A program made the position numbers and the translations under genes. A stretch of 64,000 nt of DNA from NCBI GenBank assembly GCA_046537975.1, contig JBKHJR010000004.1, forward strand, positions 1 to 64,000. The letters are read 5' to 3'. The notes below the pieces were generated by a model, which did not search any database, was not told where the DNA came from, and saw nothing but the letters and a program-made list of their open reading frames with translations. The DNA comes from JAWLDV01 sp046537975. Lineage in GTDB: Bacteria > Desulfobacterota > Desulfobulbia > Desulfobulbales > SURF-16. This document shows, piece after piece, positions 1-7,610 of this stretch; position 1 is the stretch's first letter, and the number at the start of each line of letters is the position of its first letter.

Positions 1-955
1 GCATGGCTCTCTTATAGTCAGTACGGGGTACAGTGAAAGTCATGTCGGTATGATCACTGGACCAGGTATTCTGAATTATCATATCCACAACAATGCCGGC
101 ATCCGAAACAGGAGTGAATATCTTGGAAGCGATACCCGGTACATCCGGCACCTTGGTAATGGTTATTCTTGCTTCGTTTTTATTATAGGTAACGCCGGAG
201 ACCAGCATTGATTCCATGGCTTCATCCTCCTCTACAACCCATGTTCCTTCTGTTTCTTTAAAAGTTGATCTGACATGAATCGGCACATTGTACCTTTTGG
301 CCAATCCCACAGAGCGTATATCAAGGACTTTGGCTCCCAGGCTCGCCAGTTCCAGCATCTCATCATAGGAGATTCGGCCTATCTTGCGGGCAGTGTCGCA
401 GACTCCCGGATCCGTGGTATATACGCCTTCCACATCGGTAAATATTTCGCACTGATCAGCCTTCAGGCTGGCGGCCAGAGCCACCGCAGTGGTATCCGAA
501 CCTCCCCGGCCCAGAGTGGTTATATTGTCATTTTCATCGACTCCCTGGAAACCGGCGACGACCACGATATTGTTACGGTTAAGATAATCATGGACCAGCC
601 GGGTGTCTACCGACCTTATCCTGGCCCTGGTATACAGGCTGTCGGTCTGAATTTTTATCTGGTCGCCCAGAAGAGAGACCGCATTATGCCCGGCCTCTTT
701 TATGGCCATGGCAAAAAGGGCCACGGTAACCTGCTCACCGGTGGATAAAAGCACATCCATTTCCCGGGGGTCGGGGATTTCCTGCATCTGGTGGGCCATC
801 TCCACAAAACGGTCAGTCTCTCCCCCCATGGCGGACAGCACCACTACCATTTGATTACCCTGGTTTTGATAATTCAAAACCCTCTGAGCTACAGCCTTTA
901 TTTTTTCAGGACTGGCCACAGATGAGCCGCCGAATTTTTGTACTATAAGGGCCAT
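1..955 (-). CDS. lysC: Aspartate kinase, 3' end cut by window edge
   Basis: Phosphorylates aspartate, the first step to lysine, threonine and methionine. Reading from the ATG at 955, the protein begins MALIVQKFGGSSVASPEKI, with the family KFGGSSV nucleotide-binding motif at residues 7-13. The TTLGRGGSDTTAVALA stretch near residue 150 is the aspartate and phosphate site. An ACT domain begins near residue 265 (TITKVPDVPGIASKIF). About 318 residues are visible; the family is about 405 long, so roughly the second ACT domain lies outside the window. It is transcribed leftwards, divergent from the M23 protein. Asd, the next enzyme of the pathway, and ThrC are also in this window but in other transcription units. 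Confidence 0.97.
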   Translation of the reverse strand, partial: MALIVQKFGGSSVASPEKIKAVAQRVLNYQNQGNQMVVVLSAMGGETDRFVEMAHQMQEIPDPREMDVLLSTGEQVTVALFAMAIKEAGHNAVSLLGDQIKIQTDSLYTRARIRSVDTRLVHDYLNRNNIVVVAGFQGVDENDNITTLGRGGSDTTAVALAASLKADQCEIFTDVEGVYTTDPGVCDTARKIGRISYDEMLELASLGAKVLDIRSVGLAKRYNVPIHVRSTFKETEGTWVVEEDEAMESMLVSGVTYNKNEARITITKVPDVPGIASKIFTPVSDAGIVVDMIIQNTWSSDHTDMTFTVPRTDYKRAM

Positions 956-1056
956 TTATTCAGTATACTCCTTCAGATTTATGGGAAAAAATCGTAATAA
1001 ATCCTGGAAACACGGTTAAGCCGGGGCTTTTACCAATTCTGCAGCTAAGCTTGAGC

Positions 1057-1086
1057 TTGCTTATTTACAGAAAATTGCCGTATAAT
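1057..1086 (+). promoter_or_regulatory. Candidate sigma-70 promoter for the M23 peptidase gene
   Basis: TTGCTT at 1057-1062 and TATAAT at 1081-1086 are 18 bases apart in the lysC/M23 divergent spacer. A second perfect TATAAT lies at 1169-1174 without a good -35 box. Either could drive the + strand genes. This is sequence match only. Confidence 0.4.
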
Positions 1087-1252
1087 AATAGCAGGTATGT
1101 ATAGGCTGTTTCTGCAAAAATCCCGGACGAATCTTTCATGGTCTGTAATTATTAACATTTTACCTTGATATAATCGGTAAGCCTTACTATGATGGCAGAA
1201 CCGGTTTTTGACCAGGAAGACTTATCTACTAATAACCTTAGAAAAATACCTT

Positions 1253-2701
1253 ATGCGTCTTAATAGTTCAACCGTCTTTTTCGTCCTTGGTCTTTGGAGC
1301 GGAATGCTGATCTCCTCCATTTTTCTTGGTAAGGCAAACCAGCCTCCTGACCAAACAGCATCAATATCCACCCCGGTTACTGAAAAATCCACCCCGGTTG
1401 CTGAAAAACAATCAGAACCTGATGGACAGACAGATTCCTCTTCTTCCCAAAGAAATAAGATCGCTTTAAAAGAAGACAAGGCGCTGGCTGATTCGAATAC
1501 TACGACTCCGCTGATACAGGCCGAAACCGCTACTCCCCCCTTTTCCCAGCCCATTGCTCATAAAATAAGCGGTAAACTGCAGCCCGGGGACACTTTGAGT
1601 GATTCTCTGTCCCGGCACCAGGAGATCCCCTCCCGGGTCAAAAGGCAGATAATCGACAAGCTCTCTTCCTGTCTTGACCTGCGCCGCCTTAAATCCACGG
1701 ACAACTATACTGTATTTCTGGGTGAAAATAATGAGCTGATCAGCTGTCAATACCAGGTTGGCCCTCTGGAATCCTACACCGTAAAGAAAAAAGACGGAGA
1801 ATTGGCCACCAATCAGGACGCTGTTCCCCTGGAGGTAAAAACCCGCTATATCAGTGGAGAAATAGAGAACTCCCTGTTCGGGGCCTTTAACGGAATAGGT
1901 GAGGAATCCTCTCTGGTTTATGCCTTTGCCGATATATTTGCCTCCAAGATCAACTTCAACCGTGAAGTCCGGTCGGGAGACAAATTTGAAGCTCTCTGTG
2001 AAAAATATTACAAGGATTCCGAATTCATCGGTTACGGAAATATTCTCTATGCCAGTTATACACCGGCTAAAGGCGAAGGCTATGAAGGTTTCTTCTATAA
2101 TCCCGAAAATGATTCCGGAGCCTATTATGATCCGGACGGTAAAGAACTCGGCACCTTTTTCCTGAAAACCCCTTTAGAGATATTCCGTGTTTCCTCGGGA
2201 TTCACCTGGAAACGCGAACACCCCATCCTGGATGAAGTCCGGCCCCATCTCGGAGTTGATCTTGCCGCCCCTACCGGGACCCCGGTCCGGGCTGTAGCTG
2301 ACGGTAAAATAACCTTCAAGGGTAAAAGAGGGGGATTCGGCAACCAGGTCATAATCACCCATAGAAATAACCACAAGACCTATTACGGCCACCTTTCCAG
2401 ATTTTCCGGGAGCCTGAGCCGGGGAGACAAGGTCAAACAGAAACAGGTAATCGGCTACGTCGGCTCCACCGGTCTTTCCACCGGGCCCCACCTGGACTAT
2501 CGCCTGAAAAGAGGTGATAAGTTTGTTGATCCCATGAACCAGGAATTCAAACCCCGCTCCATTCTCGAAGGCCGCGAATTAGCGCTTTTCCGGGAAAAAA
2601 CGTCAGAAATAAACACCATGCTTGCAAAAAAGGAGGACAAGAAAAACCTTCCGGTCAAGCGGCTGGTGTTTAACCCCGGCGACGATATAGATTTCTTCTG
2701 A
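1253..2701 (+). CDS. Membrane-anchored M23 (LytM) peptidase-family protein
   Basis: A probable periplasmic murein hydrolase or hydrolase activator. The ATG at 1253 is preferred because it starts directly on a signal anchor (MRLNSSTVFFVLGLWSGMLI). An in-frame TTG at 1208 would add 15 residues before it. After the anchor come a Pro/Thr/Ser-rich linker with an imperfect STPVTEK/STPVAEK repeat, an OapA/LysM-like part (GKLQPGDTLSDSL), and a C-terminal LytM domain. The LytM domain keeps HLGVD (zinc His and Asp) and YYGHLS, but the usual GPHLHxE reads GPHLDYR, so the last zinc His is Asp. That variant may make it a weak enzyme or an activator. Its stop overlaps the trmL start by one base. Confidence 0.85.
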   Translation: MRLNSSTVFFVLGLWSGMLISSIFLGKANQPPDQTASISTPVTEKSTPVAEKQSEPDGQTDSSSSQRNKIALKEDKALADSNTTTPLIQAETATPPFSQPIAHKISGKLQPGDTLSDSLSRHQEIPSRVKRQIIDKLSSCLDLRRLKSTDNYTVFLGENNELISCQYQVGPLESYTVKKKDGELATNQDAVPLEVKTRYISGEIENSLFGAFNGIGEESSLVYAFADIFASKINFNREVRSGDKFEALCEKYYKDSEFIGYGNILYASYTPAKGEGYEGFFYNPENDSGAYYDPDGKELGTFFLKTPLEIFRVSSGFTWKREHPILDEVRPHLGVDLAAPTGTPVRAVADGKITFKGKRGGFGNQVIITHRNNHKTYYGHLSRFSGSLSRGDKVKQKQVIGYVGSTGLSTGPHLDYRLKRGDKFVDPMNQEFKPRSILEGRELALFREKTSEINTMLAKKEDKKNLPVKRLVFNPGDDIDFF

Positions 2702-3183
2702 TGGCTCCGCCTCAGGATCCCTTTAACGTGGTTCTGGTTGAACCGGAAATCCCCCCCAACACCGGCAGCATAGCCCGCCTGTGCGGAGCGACCGGTGCGG
2801 TCCTCCACCTGGTCAGACCCCTGGGATTCAGCACTGATGACAAGTACCTGAAAAGGGCCGGGCTCGACTACTGGCAATACGTATCCATAACCTATTGGGA
2901 CAATCTGGACAGATTCTTGGAGGCCCAGCCGGAAGAAAAACTCTTCTTTTTCAGCACCAAAGCCAAGTCCTTATACACCGAAGTCTCTTTCCGTCCGGGC
3001 GACTTCCTTATTTTCGGCCGGGAGACCAGAGGACTGCCGTCGGAAATCCTCAATCTTTACCAGGACCGCTGCTACAGACTGCCCATGAGCAGTCCCAACA
3101 TAAGAAGCCTTAATCTGGGCATGACCGTGGGCATTGTCCTTTACGAAGCCTTAAGGCAGCACTCCTTCACGTTTTTAAAGTGA
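2701..3183 (+). CDS. trmL: tRNA (cytidine(34)-2'-O)-methyltransferase TrmL
   Basis: A SPOUT-class enzyme that 2'-O-methylates the wobble base of certain leucine tRNAs using SAM. All three SPOUT motifs are visible: EPEIPPNTGSIARLC at residues 14-28, IFGRETRGLP at 104-113, and the knot loop SLNLGMTVGIVLYEAL at 136-151. The length of 160 residues is typical of the stand-alone TrmL family. The ATG overlaps the upstream TGA (TGATG), implying translational coupling to the M23 gene. Its stop directly abuts the stop of the convergent CNBD/DUF4388 gene. Confidence 0.93.
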   Translation: MAPPQDPFNVVLVEPEIPPNTGSIARLCGATGAVLHLVRPLGFSTDDKYLKRAGLDYWQYVSITYWDNLDRFLEAQPEEKLFFFSTKAKSLYTEVSFRPGDFLIFGRETRGLPSEILNLYQDRCYRLPMSSPNIRSLNLGMTVGIVLYEALRQHSFTFLK

Positions 3184-4281
3184 TCAGGCTTTCTTGGACT
3201 CTTCTTCGTCTATATTACGCATTCCGTCCATAAGCAGTTTCATGAAGCTTCCCAGAGGAGGGGCGCCCATCTCTTCCAGGGGAACACTGGTTGTGAAGGT
3301 GAATCTGCCTTCATGTTCTTTAAGGAGGGCAAAGAAGGCCTCCTCCCCTGTTTTGCCGCCGTATTCCACCTTAACGATCTCCCCCTCGCTGAAAACAATC
3401 CTGGCTTTCTCCCCGCGGGCCAATTCCAGCAGAACGGCACCGGTTTTCATATTTTCATGAAGCATTTGCAGGATCTCGGGAAGAGCCAGTTCATTGAGCT
3501 GACCGGACATCCCGTAAGAGAGACTTTCAGCCATGGAAGTATTTGCCGCCGAAACCCTCTGGGCCATAATCCGGGAAAAAGCCATATGCAGGAAAGGCTT
3601 CTTGATAAACAACTGGCTTAAATCCCTGCCGCTTATAGAAAGGAGTTTGACTTCCTCAATCACCTTTATCGTGGCACAGGTGAATTGACCGGTAAAGAGA
3701 CTCATCTCTCCGAAAATCTCTCCTCTGCCCAGTTCGGCTATATTATTTCCCTGGGAGTCTATTACCGAAACCCTGCCGTCTACAATCATATAGAGTTTCC
3801 TGCCGGGCTCCCCCGCATGGATAATAACATCTTCCCTGTCATAGTTTTCTATATTCAAATAACCGGTGATTTCTTCAAGACCGGCGTCATCCAGAATCTG
3901 GAAGAAGGAGAAAGTATTAATTAAATCACCCCAAGAGCCCGAATCCTGCTCTTTCCGGCTTTTGCCTTCTAAAGCCGCCATCATCCTCATCTGGGGAGTC
4001 TGATATTCACTCTCCTCCAGGAAGGTGAACTTTATCATTCCGGTACAGCCACCGCAGGTGAGTTCCTTCCGGCTTTTCAGCGCATCTATCGAACCGAGGG
4101 AGTTATCTGTACTTTCCAGCAGGATAGCGGCAATCTCCCTGGCAAGCAGAAAGCACACAGGCTTGTTATTCTTTACAGACAGGCCGTAGCCGGAAAGAAA
4201 GAATTCATCTCCCCTTTCATAAAGGGGACAATGCTGGGCATCAGATACCGAAAATTGCGCTTCAAGGAGGTTTGACGACAT
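3184..4281 (-). CDS. Cyclic nucleotide-binding domain protein with C-terminal DUF4388
   Basis: A soluble 365-residue signalling protein of unknown target. Three parts can be seen. The N-terminal 90 residues carry several Cys (CPLYERGD at 18, TCGGCTG near 75). A cNMP-binding beta-roll spans about 110-230 (EPGRKLYMIVDGRVSVID, then GRGEIFGEMSLFTG). A DUF4388/PATAN-like domain spans 257-355 (GQLNELALPEILQMLHENMKTGAVLLE). No helix-turn-helix is evident, so it is not a classical CRP regulator. DUF4388 is common in Deltaproteobacteria, often in gliding, chemosensory or pilus-related proteins. It is the last gene of the leftward run, preceded by a nested palindrome at 4309-4370. SD AAGGAGG is at about 4263-4269, inside the gene, so it does not help the start choice. 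Confidence 0.8.
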   Translation of the reverse strand: MSSNLLEAQFSVSDAQHCPLYERGDEFFLSGYGLSVKNNKPVCFLLAREIAAILLESTDNSLGSIDALKSRKELTCGGCTGMIKFTFLEESEYQTPQMRMMAALEGKSRKEQDSGSWGDLINTFSFFQILDDAGLEEITGYLNIENYDREDVIIHAGEPGRKLYMIVDGRVSVIDSQGNNIAELGRGEIFGEMSLFTGQFTCATIKVIEEVKLLSISGRDLSQLFIKKPFLHMAFSRIMAQRVSAANTSMAESLSYGMSGQLNELALPEILQMLHENMKTGAVLLELARGEKARIVFSEGEIVKVEYGGKTGEEAFFALLKEHEGRFTFTTSVPLEEMGAPPLGSFMKLLMDGMRNIDEEESKKA

Positions 4282-4308
4282 ATCATACCTGAAAATAGCG
4301 ATTATTGA

Positions 4309-4370
4309 ATGATGAATCCCGAAGGTCCAATTGCCACTCTGCGATTGTAGGGGGTTTTATTATTCATCAT
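4309..4370. repeat. Nested palindrome between genes
   Basis: ATGATGAAT at 4309-4317 is the exact reverse complement of ATTCATCAT at 4362-4370. Inside it, CCC at 4318-4320 can pair with the GGG run near 4350, and CAATTGC pairs with GCGATTG with one wobble. The result is a three-tier hairpin in DNA or RNA. It has no T-tract typical of a terminator. Its role is unknown; it could be a REP/MITE-like element or an mRNA processing site between the coiled-coil gene and the CNBD gene. Confidence 0.6.
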
Positions 4371-4403
4371 CCTTATCCTGTCCCCTGGTCCATTATGGAT
4401 AAA

Positions 4404-5033
4404 TCAGGCCTTAACCATCTCCCGGGCTATCTTCCGGGCATATTTGTCCAAAACAGTCTTTATATCGTCATCTGTTTCCTGATGGCCTGCCGACTCTTCA
4501 GCCTGCTCAGCCATGCCTTTATATTTTTCCACTTCCTGTTCCAGCTCTTCCGTTTTCCGGGAATAATCTTCCTTCACCTGCTCCAGTTCATTTACCAGTC
4601 TGTCCCGTTCACTTGAAACCTCTGCAAGCGAATCCTCCTTCTCTCTGATCTGGCTTTCCTGTTCTGTTACCTTACTGGAGAACTCTTCCATCTTTTTCTC
4701 CAGCCCCTGCCTCTGCTGCTTTTCTTCTTCCCAAGACTGCCGCACCTCTTCCAGTTCTTTCAACTGATCGTTGGCGACAACCAGCTTTTCCTTAAGCAGT
4801 TTTTTTTCATTAAGCAGTTTCTTGGTCTCTTTCTTCTCAGATTCAAGAGAATCTTCTGTTTCAATCAACTCCTCACCGACCCTTTCAATCTGTTCCAGCC
4901 GCCGGTTCTCAAGCTCCTGCAGTTTCACGGCACTCTTTTTTTTCATCACAACCCATGATAGCAAGGCGCCCAGCAGAATAAAAAAGAGGCCTGCACCACC
5001 CAGAATTAAAATTTGCACCATATTGATTGACAT
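4404..5033 (-). CDS. Single-pass membrane protein with long coiled coil, function unknown
   Basis: Not recognised as a named family. The 209 residues comprise one N-terminal membrane helix (about 6-30, LILGGAGLFFILLGALLSWVV), a KKK stop-transfer signal, and then about 150 residues of very Glu/Lys/Gln-rich heptad sequence predicted as coiled coil. A short tail follows (VLDKYARKIAREMVKA). The topology suggests a membrane-tethered rod in the cytoplasm. It lies 24 bases downstream of the cytochrome b gene in the same orientation, so it may be co-transcribed with it, but nothing links it to electron transfer. Confidence 0.75.
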   Translation of the reverse strand: MSINMVQILILGGAGLFFILLGALLSWVVMKKKSAVKLQELENRRLEQIERVGEELIETEDSLESEKKETKKLLNEKKLLKEKLVVANDQLKELEEVRQSWEEEKQQRQGLEKKMEEFSSKVTEQESQIREKEDSLAEVSSERDRLVNELEQVKEDYSRKTEELEQEVEKYKGMAEQAEESAGHQETDDDIKTVLDKYARKIAREMVKA

Positions 5034-5057
5034 GACTGAATTCCTCTTTATAACTGA

Positions 5058-5894
5058 TTAAACTAATAAATAAACAGTTATTCCGCCGTACAGGACAAGC
5101 CAGCTACAGACGAAATAGACTGCCCTCTTCCCCCATATATCCTCCAGGCGGATCATGGCCAGAGCGGCAACAAGCATCAAGGGAATAACCACCCCGGACC
5201 AGAATGGGTGGATAAAACGCAACAGTTCCTGAATACCCAGAAAAAACCAGGGGCCGCTGATCATAAGCTCTCCGGGCTTATCTATATCCATCGGGGCTTT
5301 CAGGACAAGACTTAATCCCATGACCAGGAAAATAAGTAGTCCATGCTTCAAAAAGCCGGTGGGGTAACGCCGGATATGATCCCAGACCAATACCACCCAC
5401 AGAACCACCAGACCTATCAGATGGTTGACATATACATTCTGAATTCCTTCTTTTGTTATATTGAATAGAAGCTCATTCAACAGCCCTCCCAGCAGAGGGA
5501 TCGATAAGACGATGTTCTCGGCAATTACACCCGCCGATTCCCCGGTACTGTCCCCTCTCAGTATGTAGCCGGTAAAGAGCAGGAGAATGGTAACAGGAAT
5601 GCTGGCGACAAGCATCACATATCTGGGCAGGGAAAGCCGGAATACAGTGCGGTTTTTAATTACGGCCCAGAGGTGGAATCCGCTGAAAACAAAGAAGATC
5701 TGGCTGGAATAGAAATGGAGCGAACGCAGGAACCGGCCGAAGGGAATAAGGCTGTCTATGGCCACAGACGAATAGAAGGGATGCGCGGGGTCATACTTCA
5801 GTGCCACCACGATACCGCTGAGTATGGAAATATAAAGGGCTACAAGGCTGTACTCACCCCACTTAACTTTATCAAGGTTCCTGATTATTAACAT
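5058..5894 (-). CDS. Cytochrome b/b6-type quinol oxidoreductase subunit
   Basis: The membrane di-haem subunit that partners a Rieske protein to oxidise (mena)quinol. Haem ligands are H60/H74 (13 residues between) and H158/H173 (14 between, as in cytochrome b6). Multiple hydrophobic helices cover the 278 residues. The first 200 residues match the b6 core. The C-terminal part retains only a short subunit-IV-like piece, where the canonical PEWY Qo-site motif reads SGPWFFLG (213-220), so the conserved Glu is missing. The gene sits 10 bases downstream of the Rieske gene. No cytochrome c1/f gene is adjacent, so the electron acceptor is unknown. Family assignment is firm; activity is inferred. Confidence 0.88.
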   Translation of the reverse strand: MLIIRNLDKVKWGEYSLVALYISILSGIVVALKYDPAHPFYSSVAIDSLIPFGRFLRSLHFYSSQIFFVFSGFHLWAVIKNRTVFRLSLPRYVMLVASIPVTILLLFTGYILRGDSTGESAGVIAENIVLSIPLLGGLLNELLFNITKEGIQNVYVNHLIGLVVLWVVLVWDHIRRYPTGFLKHGLLIFLVMGLSLVLKAPMDIDKPGELMISGPWFFLGIQELLRFIHPFWSGVVIPLMLVAALAMIRLEDIWGKRAVYFVCSWLVLYGGITVYLLV

Positions 5895-5904
5895 ATTATT
5901 CGGC

Positions 5905-6324
5905 TTATTTACTTACAATATAGCCGTCCTCCGGTTCCTTGCCCATCTTTTCCACAGCCAGCCGTGGTAAATTCTCTTTCGCGGGACCGGCTATCCTCTT
6001 CCCCTCCCTGGTGAATTTACTGGCATGACAGGGACAGATAAGAAGCTTTTTTTCCACGGAATAGTGTAAACGGCAGCCCAGATGAGTGCAGGTTCGCGAC
6101 AGCGCCCACACCCGGTCTCCTTCATCTTCCCGGAAAAGAATGAAGTCAGGGTCAAGAAACACCTCTCCGGGCAGAAGCTTCTCTTCCACTTTCACCAGTT
6201 CCGGTTTCCGGGGGGTGCTGAACCGGATAAATCTCCACAGGGGATAAACCAGTACTCCTGCCCCTAAAAGCCGGAGCCAGAACCAGCTGTTTTTTAAAAA
6301 AGCCCTCTTAGATTCAGAATGCAC
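5905..6324 (-). CDS. Rieske [2Fe-2S] protein
   Basis: The electron-transfer partner of the following cytochrome b. It has an N-terminal membrane anchor (about 12-31) and a periplasmic Rieske fold. Box I is CTHLGC (C79, H81, C84) and box II is CPCHASKF (C97, C99, H100). These provide two Cys and two His ligands plus the disulfide pair. Box II has Phe where high-potential Rieske proteins have Tyr. Known family behaviour links this to lower redox potential, fitting a menaquinone user. The start is a GTG at 6322-6324 without a clear Shine-Dalgarno; an in-frame stop a few codons upstream excludes a longer form. At 139 residues it is short but complete. Confidence 0.9.
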   Translation of the reverse strand: MHSESKRAFLKNSWFWLRLLGAGVLVYPLWRFIRFSTPRKPELVKVEEKLLPGEVFLDPDFILFREDEGDRVWALSRTCTHLGCRLHYSVEKKLLICPCHASKFTREGKRIAGPAKENLPRLAVEKMGKEPEDGYIVSK

Positions 6325-6382
6325 AGCGGAATAAGGGATAAGTATTAGGTATTATGTTGTTCATCAAGTCTTATTAAGACAA

Positions 6383-6904
6383 TCAGCCGATAAAACGTTT
6401 TCTCAGGGCCTCGCAGACATGATCAGGCACCAGGCCGTTAATATCTCCGCCGTGCCTGGCAACATCCTTGATTATACTGGAACTGATATAGATCCAACGC
6501 AGGCCTGTCATCAGAAAAACGGTCTCCACATCTCTTTCTATTTTACGGTTCATCAAGGCCAGCTGGAACTCGTAATCAAAATCGGACAAGGCCCTTAAAC
6601 CCCGGACAATAACCTTGGCTCCCTTGCTATAGGCGTAGTCCACCAACAGCCCCTGAGTGTGGTCGACTTCAATCCGGTCCTCATCTTCAGGGAAACTGTC
6701 CCTGATCATCTGGAGCCTGTCATCCAGAGAAAACAGGGACTGTTTTTCAGGATTCTGGGCAATAACAACAATCACACGGTCAAAGATGGTTTTGGCCCTT
6801 TTAATGATATCCAGGTGTCCCATGGTAACGGGATCAAAAGTTCCGGGATAGACGGCGATTGTTTCGTTAACCTCCGGAGAGATCAGGGGGCGGTATGTAC
6901 TCAT
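6383..6904 (-). CDS. coaD: Phosphopantetheine adenylyltransferase
   Basis: Adds AMP to 4'-phosphopantetheine, the penultimate step of coenzyme A synthesis. The sequence shows the nucleotidyltransferase signature YPGTFDPVTMGHLDII (residues 19-34), IVRGLRALSDFDYE in the middle, and the late ISSSIIKDVARHGG motif. At 173 residues it has about 13 more N-terminal residues than most CoaD. A strong GGAGG lies inside this extension, about 11 bases before an ATC codon that would give the usual family N-terminus, so the ATG at 6904 may not be the only start. CoaX (24229), an earlier enzyme of the same pathway, is elsewhere in the window. Confidence 0.95.
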   Translation of the reverse strand: MSTYRPLISPEVNETIAVYPGTFDPVTMGHLDIIKRAKTIFDRVIVVIAQNPEKQSLFSLDDRLQMIRDSFPEDEDRIEVDHTQGLLVDYAYSKGAKVIVRGLRALSDFDYEFQLALMNRKIERDVETVFLMTGLRWIYISSSIIKDVARHGGDINGLVPDHVCEALRKRFIG

Positions 6905-7013
6905 AAAGCCTGCAATTGGAATTTAGTCTTCAGGCCCCGGCCGGTGGCGTGATAACTGTTGCCATCCAAGGGGCAGTGAATAGCTGCGGTGTATCTAAAC
7001 AAATGCTTAATAC

Positions 7014-7598
7014 TTACCTGTCCTCATCCTGTTTAACTGAATAAAACCAGAAACCGGCTTCCCCGTAGGACCGCTGATCATAGAGAATCAGATCTCCAGC
7101 TTTATGCGGCAATTCCTCCCCGCTTCTGATCTCGACTACCACCACCGCTTCCTCTGCCAGGATATTGCGACGGCTGATCTTCTCCAGCATGGAGCCGGCA
7201 AGCGGCATGTGGTAAGGAGGGTCCATAAAGACAAGACTGAATCCCGGCTCAGGACGGAGTTGTTCCAGAAGATCAAGTTCACCGGCGAGATCGGCTCTTT
7301 TGCAGACAGCTCGCTTCTCAAAAGAACATAACTCTGTATTCCTCTTGATCAGGTCAAGGGCTCCGGGATTATTATCCACCAGGACCGCCTTCTCGGCTCC
7401 CCTGCTCAGGGCTTCCAGGGCCATGGCACCGGTGCCGGCAAAAAGATCCAGTACGAAAGCACCGGCGATTTCCGCTCTCAGGAGATTAAAAACCGCCTCT
7501 CTGGCCCGGTCGGATGTCGGCCGGATTCTGTGGTGCCGCCCCCCTTTTCCCGGACCGGCCAGTCTCCGTCCTCTCGCTGATCCGGCAATTATCCGCAT
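7014..7598 (-). CDS. rsmD: 16S rRNA (guanine(966)-N2)-methyltransferase
   Basis: Methylates G966 of 16S rRNA. The protein starts MRIIAGSARGRRL, typical of RsmD. It has a PTSDRAREAVFNLL helix, the SAM-binding FVLDLFAGTGAMALEALSRGA (near 48-68), and the catalytic FMDPPY at about 124-129. The 194-residue length is normal. It lies 12 bases downstream of asd and upstream of coaD; an rsmD-coaD pairing is very common in bacteria. Confidence 0.95.
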   Translation of the reverse strand: MRIIAGSARGRRLAGPGKGGRHHRIRPTSDRAREAVFNLLRAEIAGAFVLDLFAGTGAMALEALSRGAEKAVLVDNNPGALDLIKRNTELCSFEKRAVCKRADLAGELDLLEQLRPEPGFSLVFMDPPYHMPLAGSMLEKISRRNILAEEAVVVVEIRSGEELPHKAGDLILYDQRSYGEAGFWFYSVKQDEDR

Positions 7599-7610
7599 TA
7601 ATAAACAGGA

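Noticed and set aside
275..748. 157-residue + strand frame
   Set aside because: It is the antisense shadow of lysC; no family pattern or Shine-Dalgarno.
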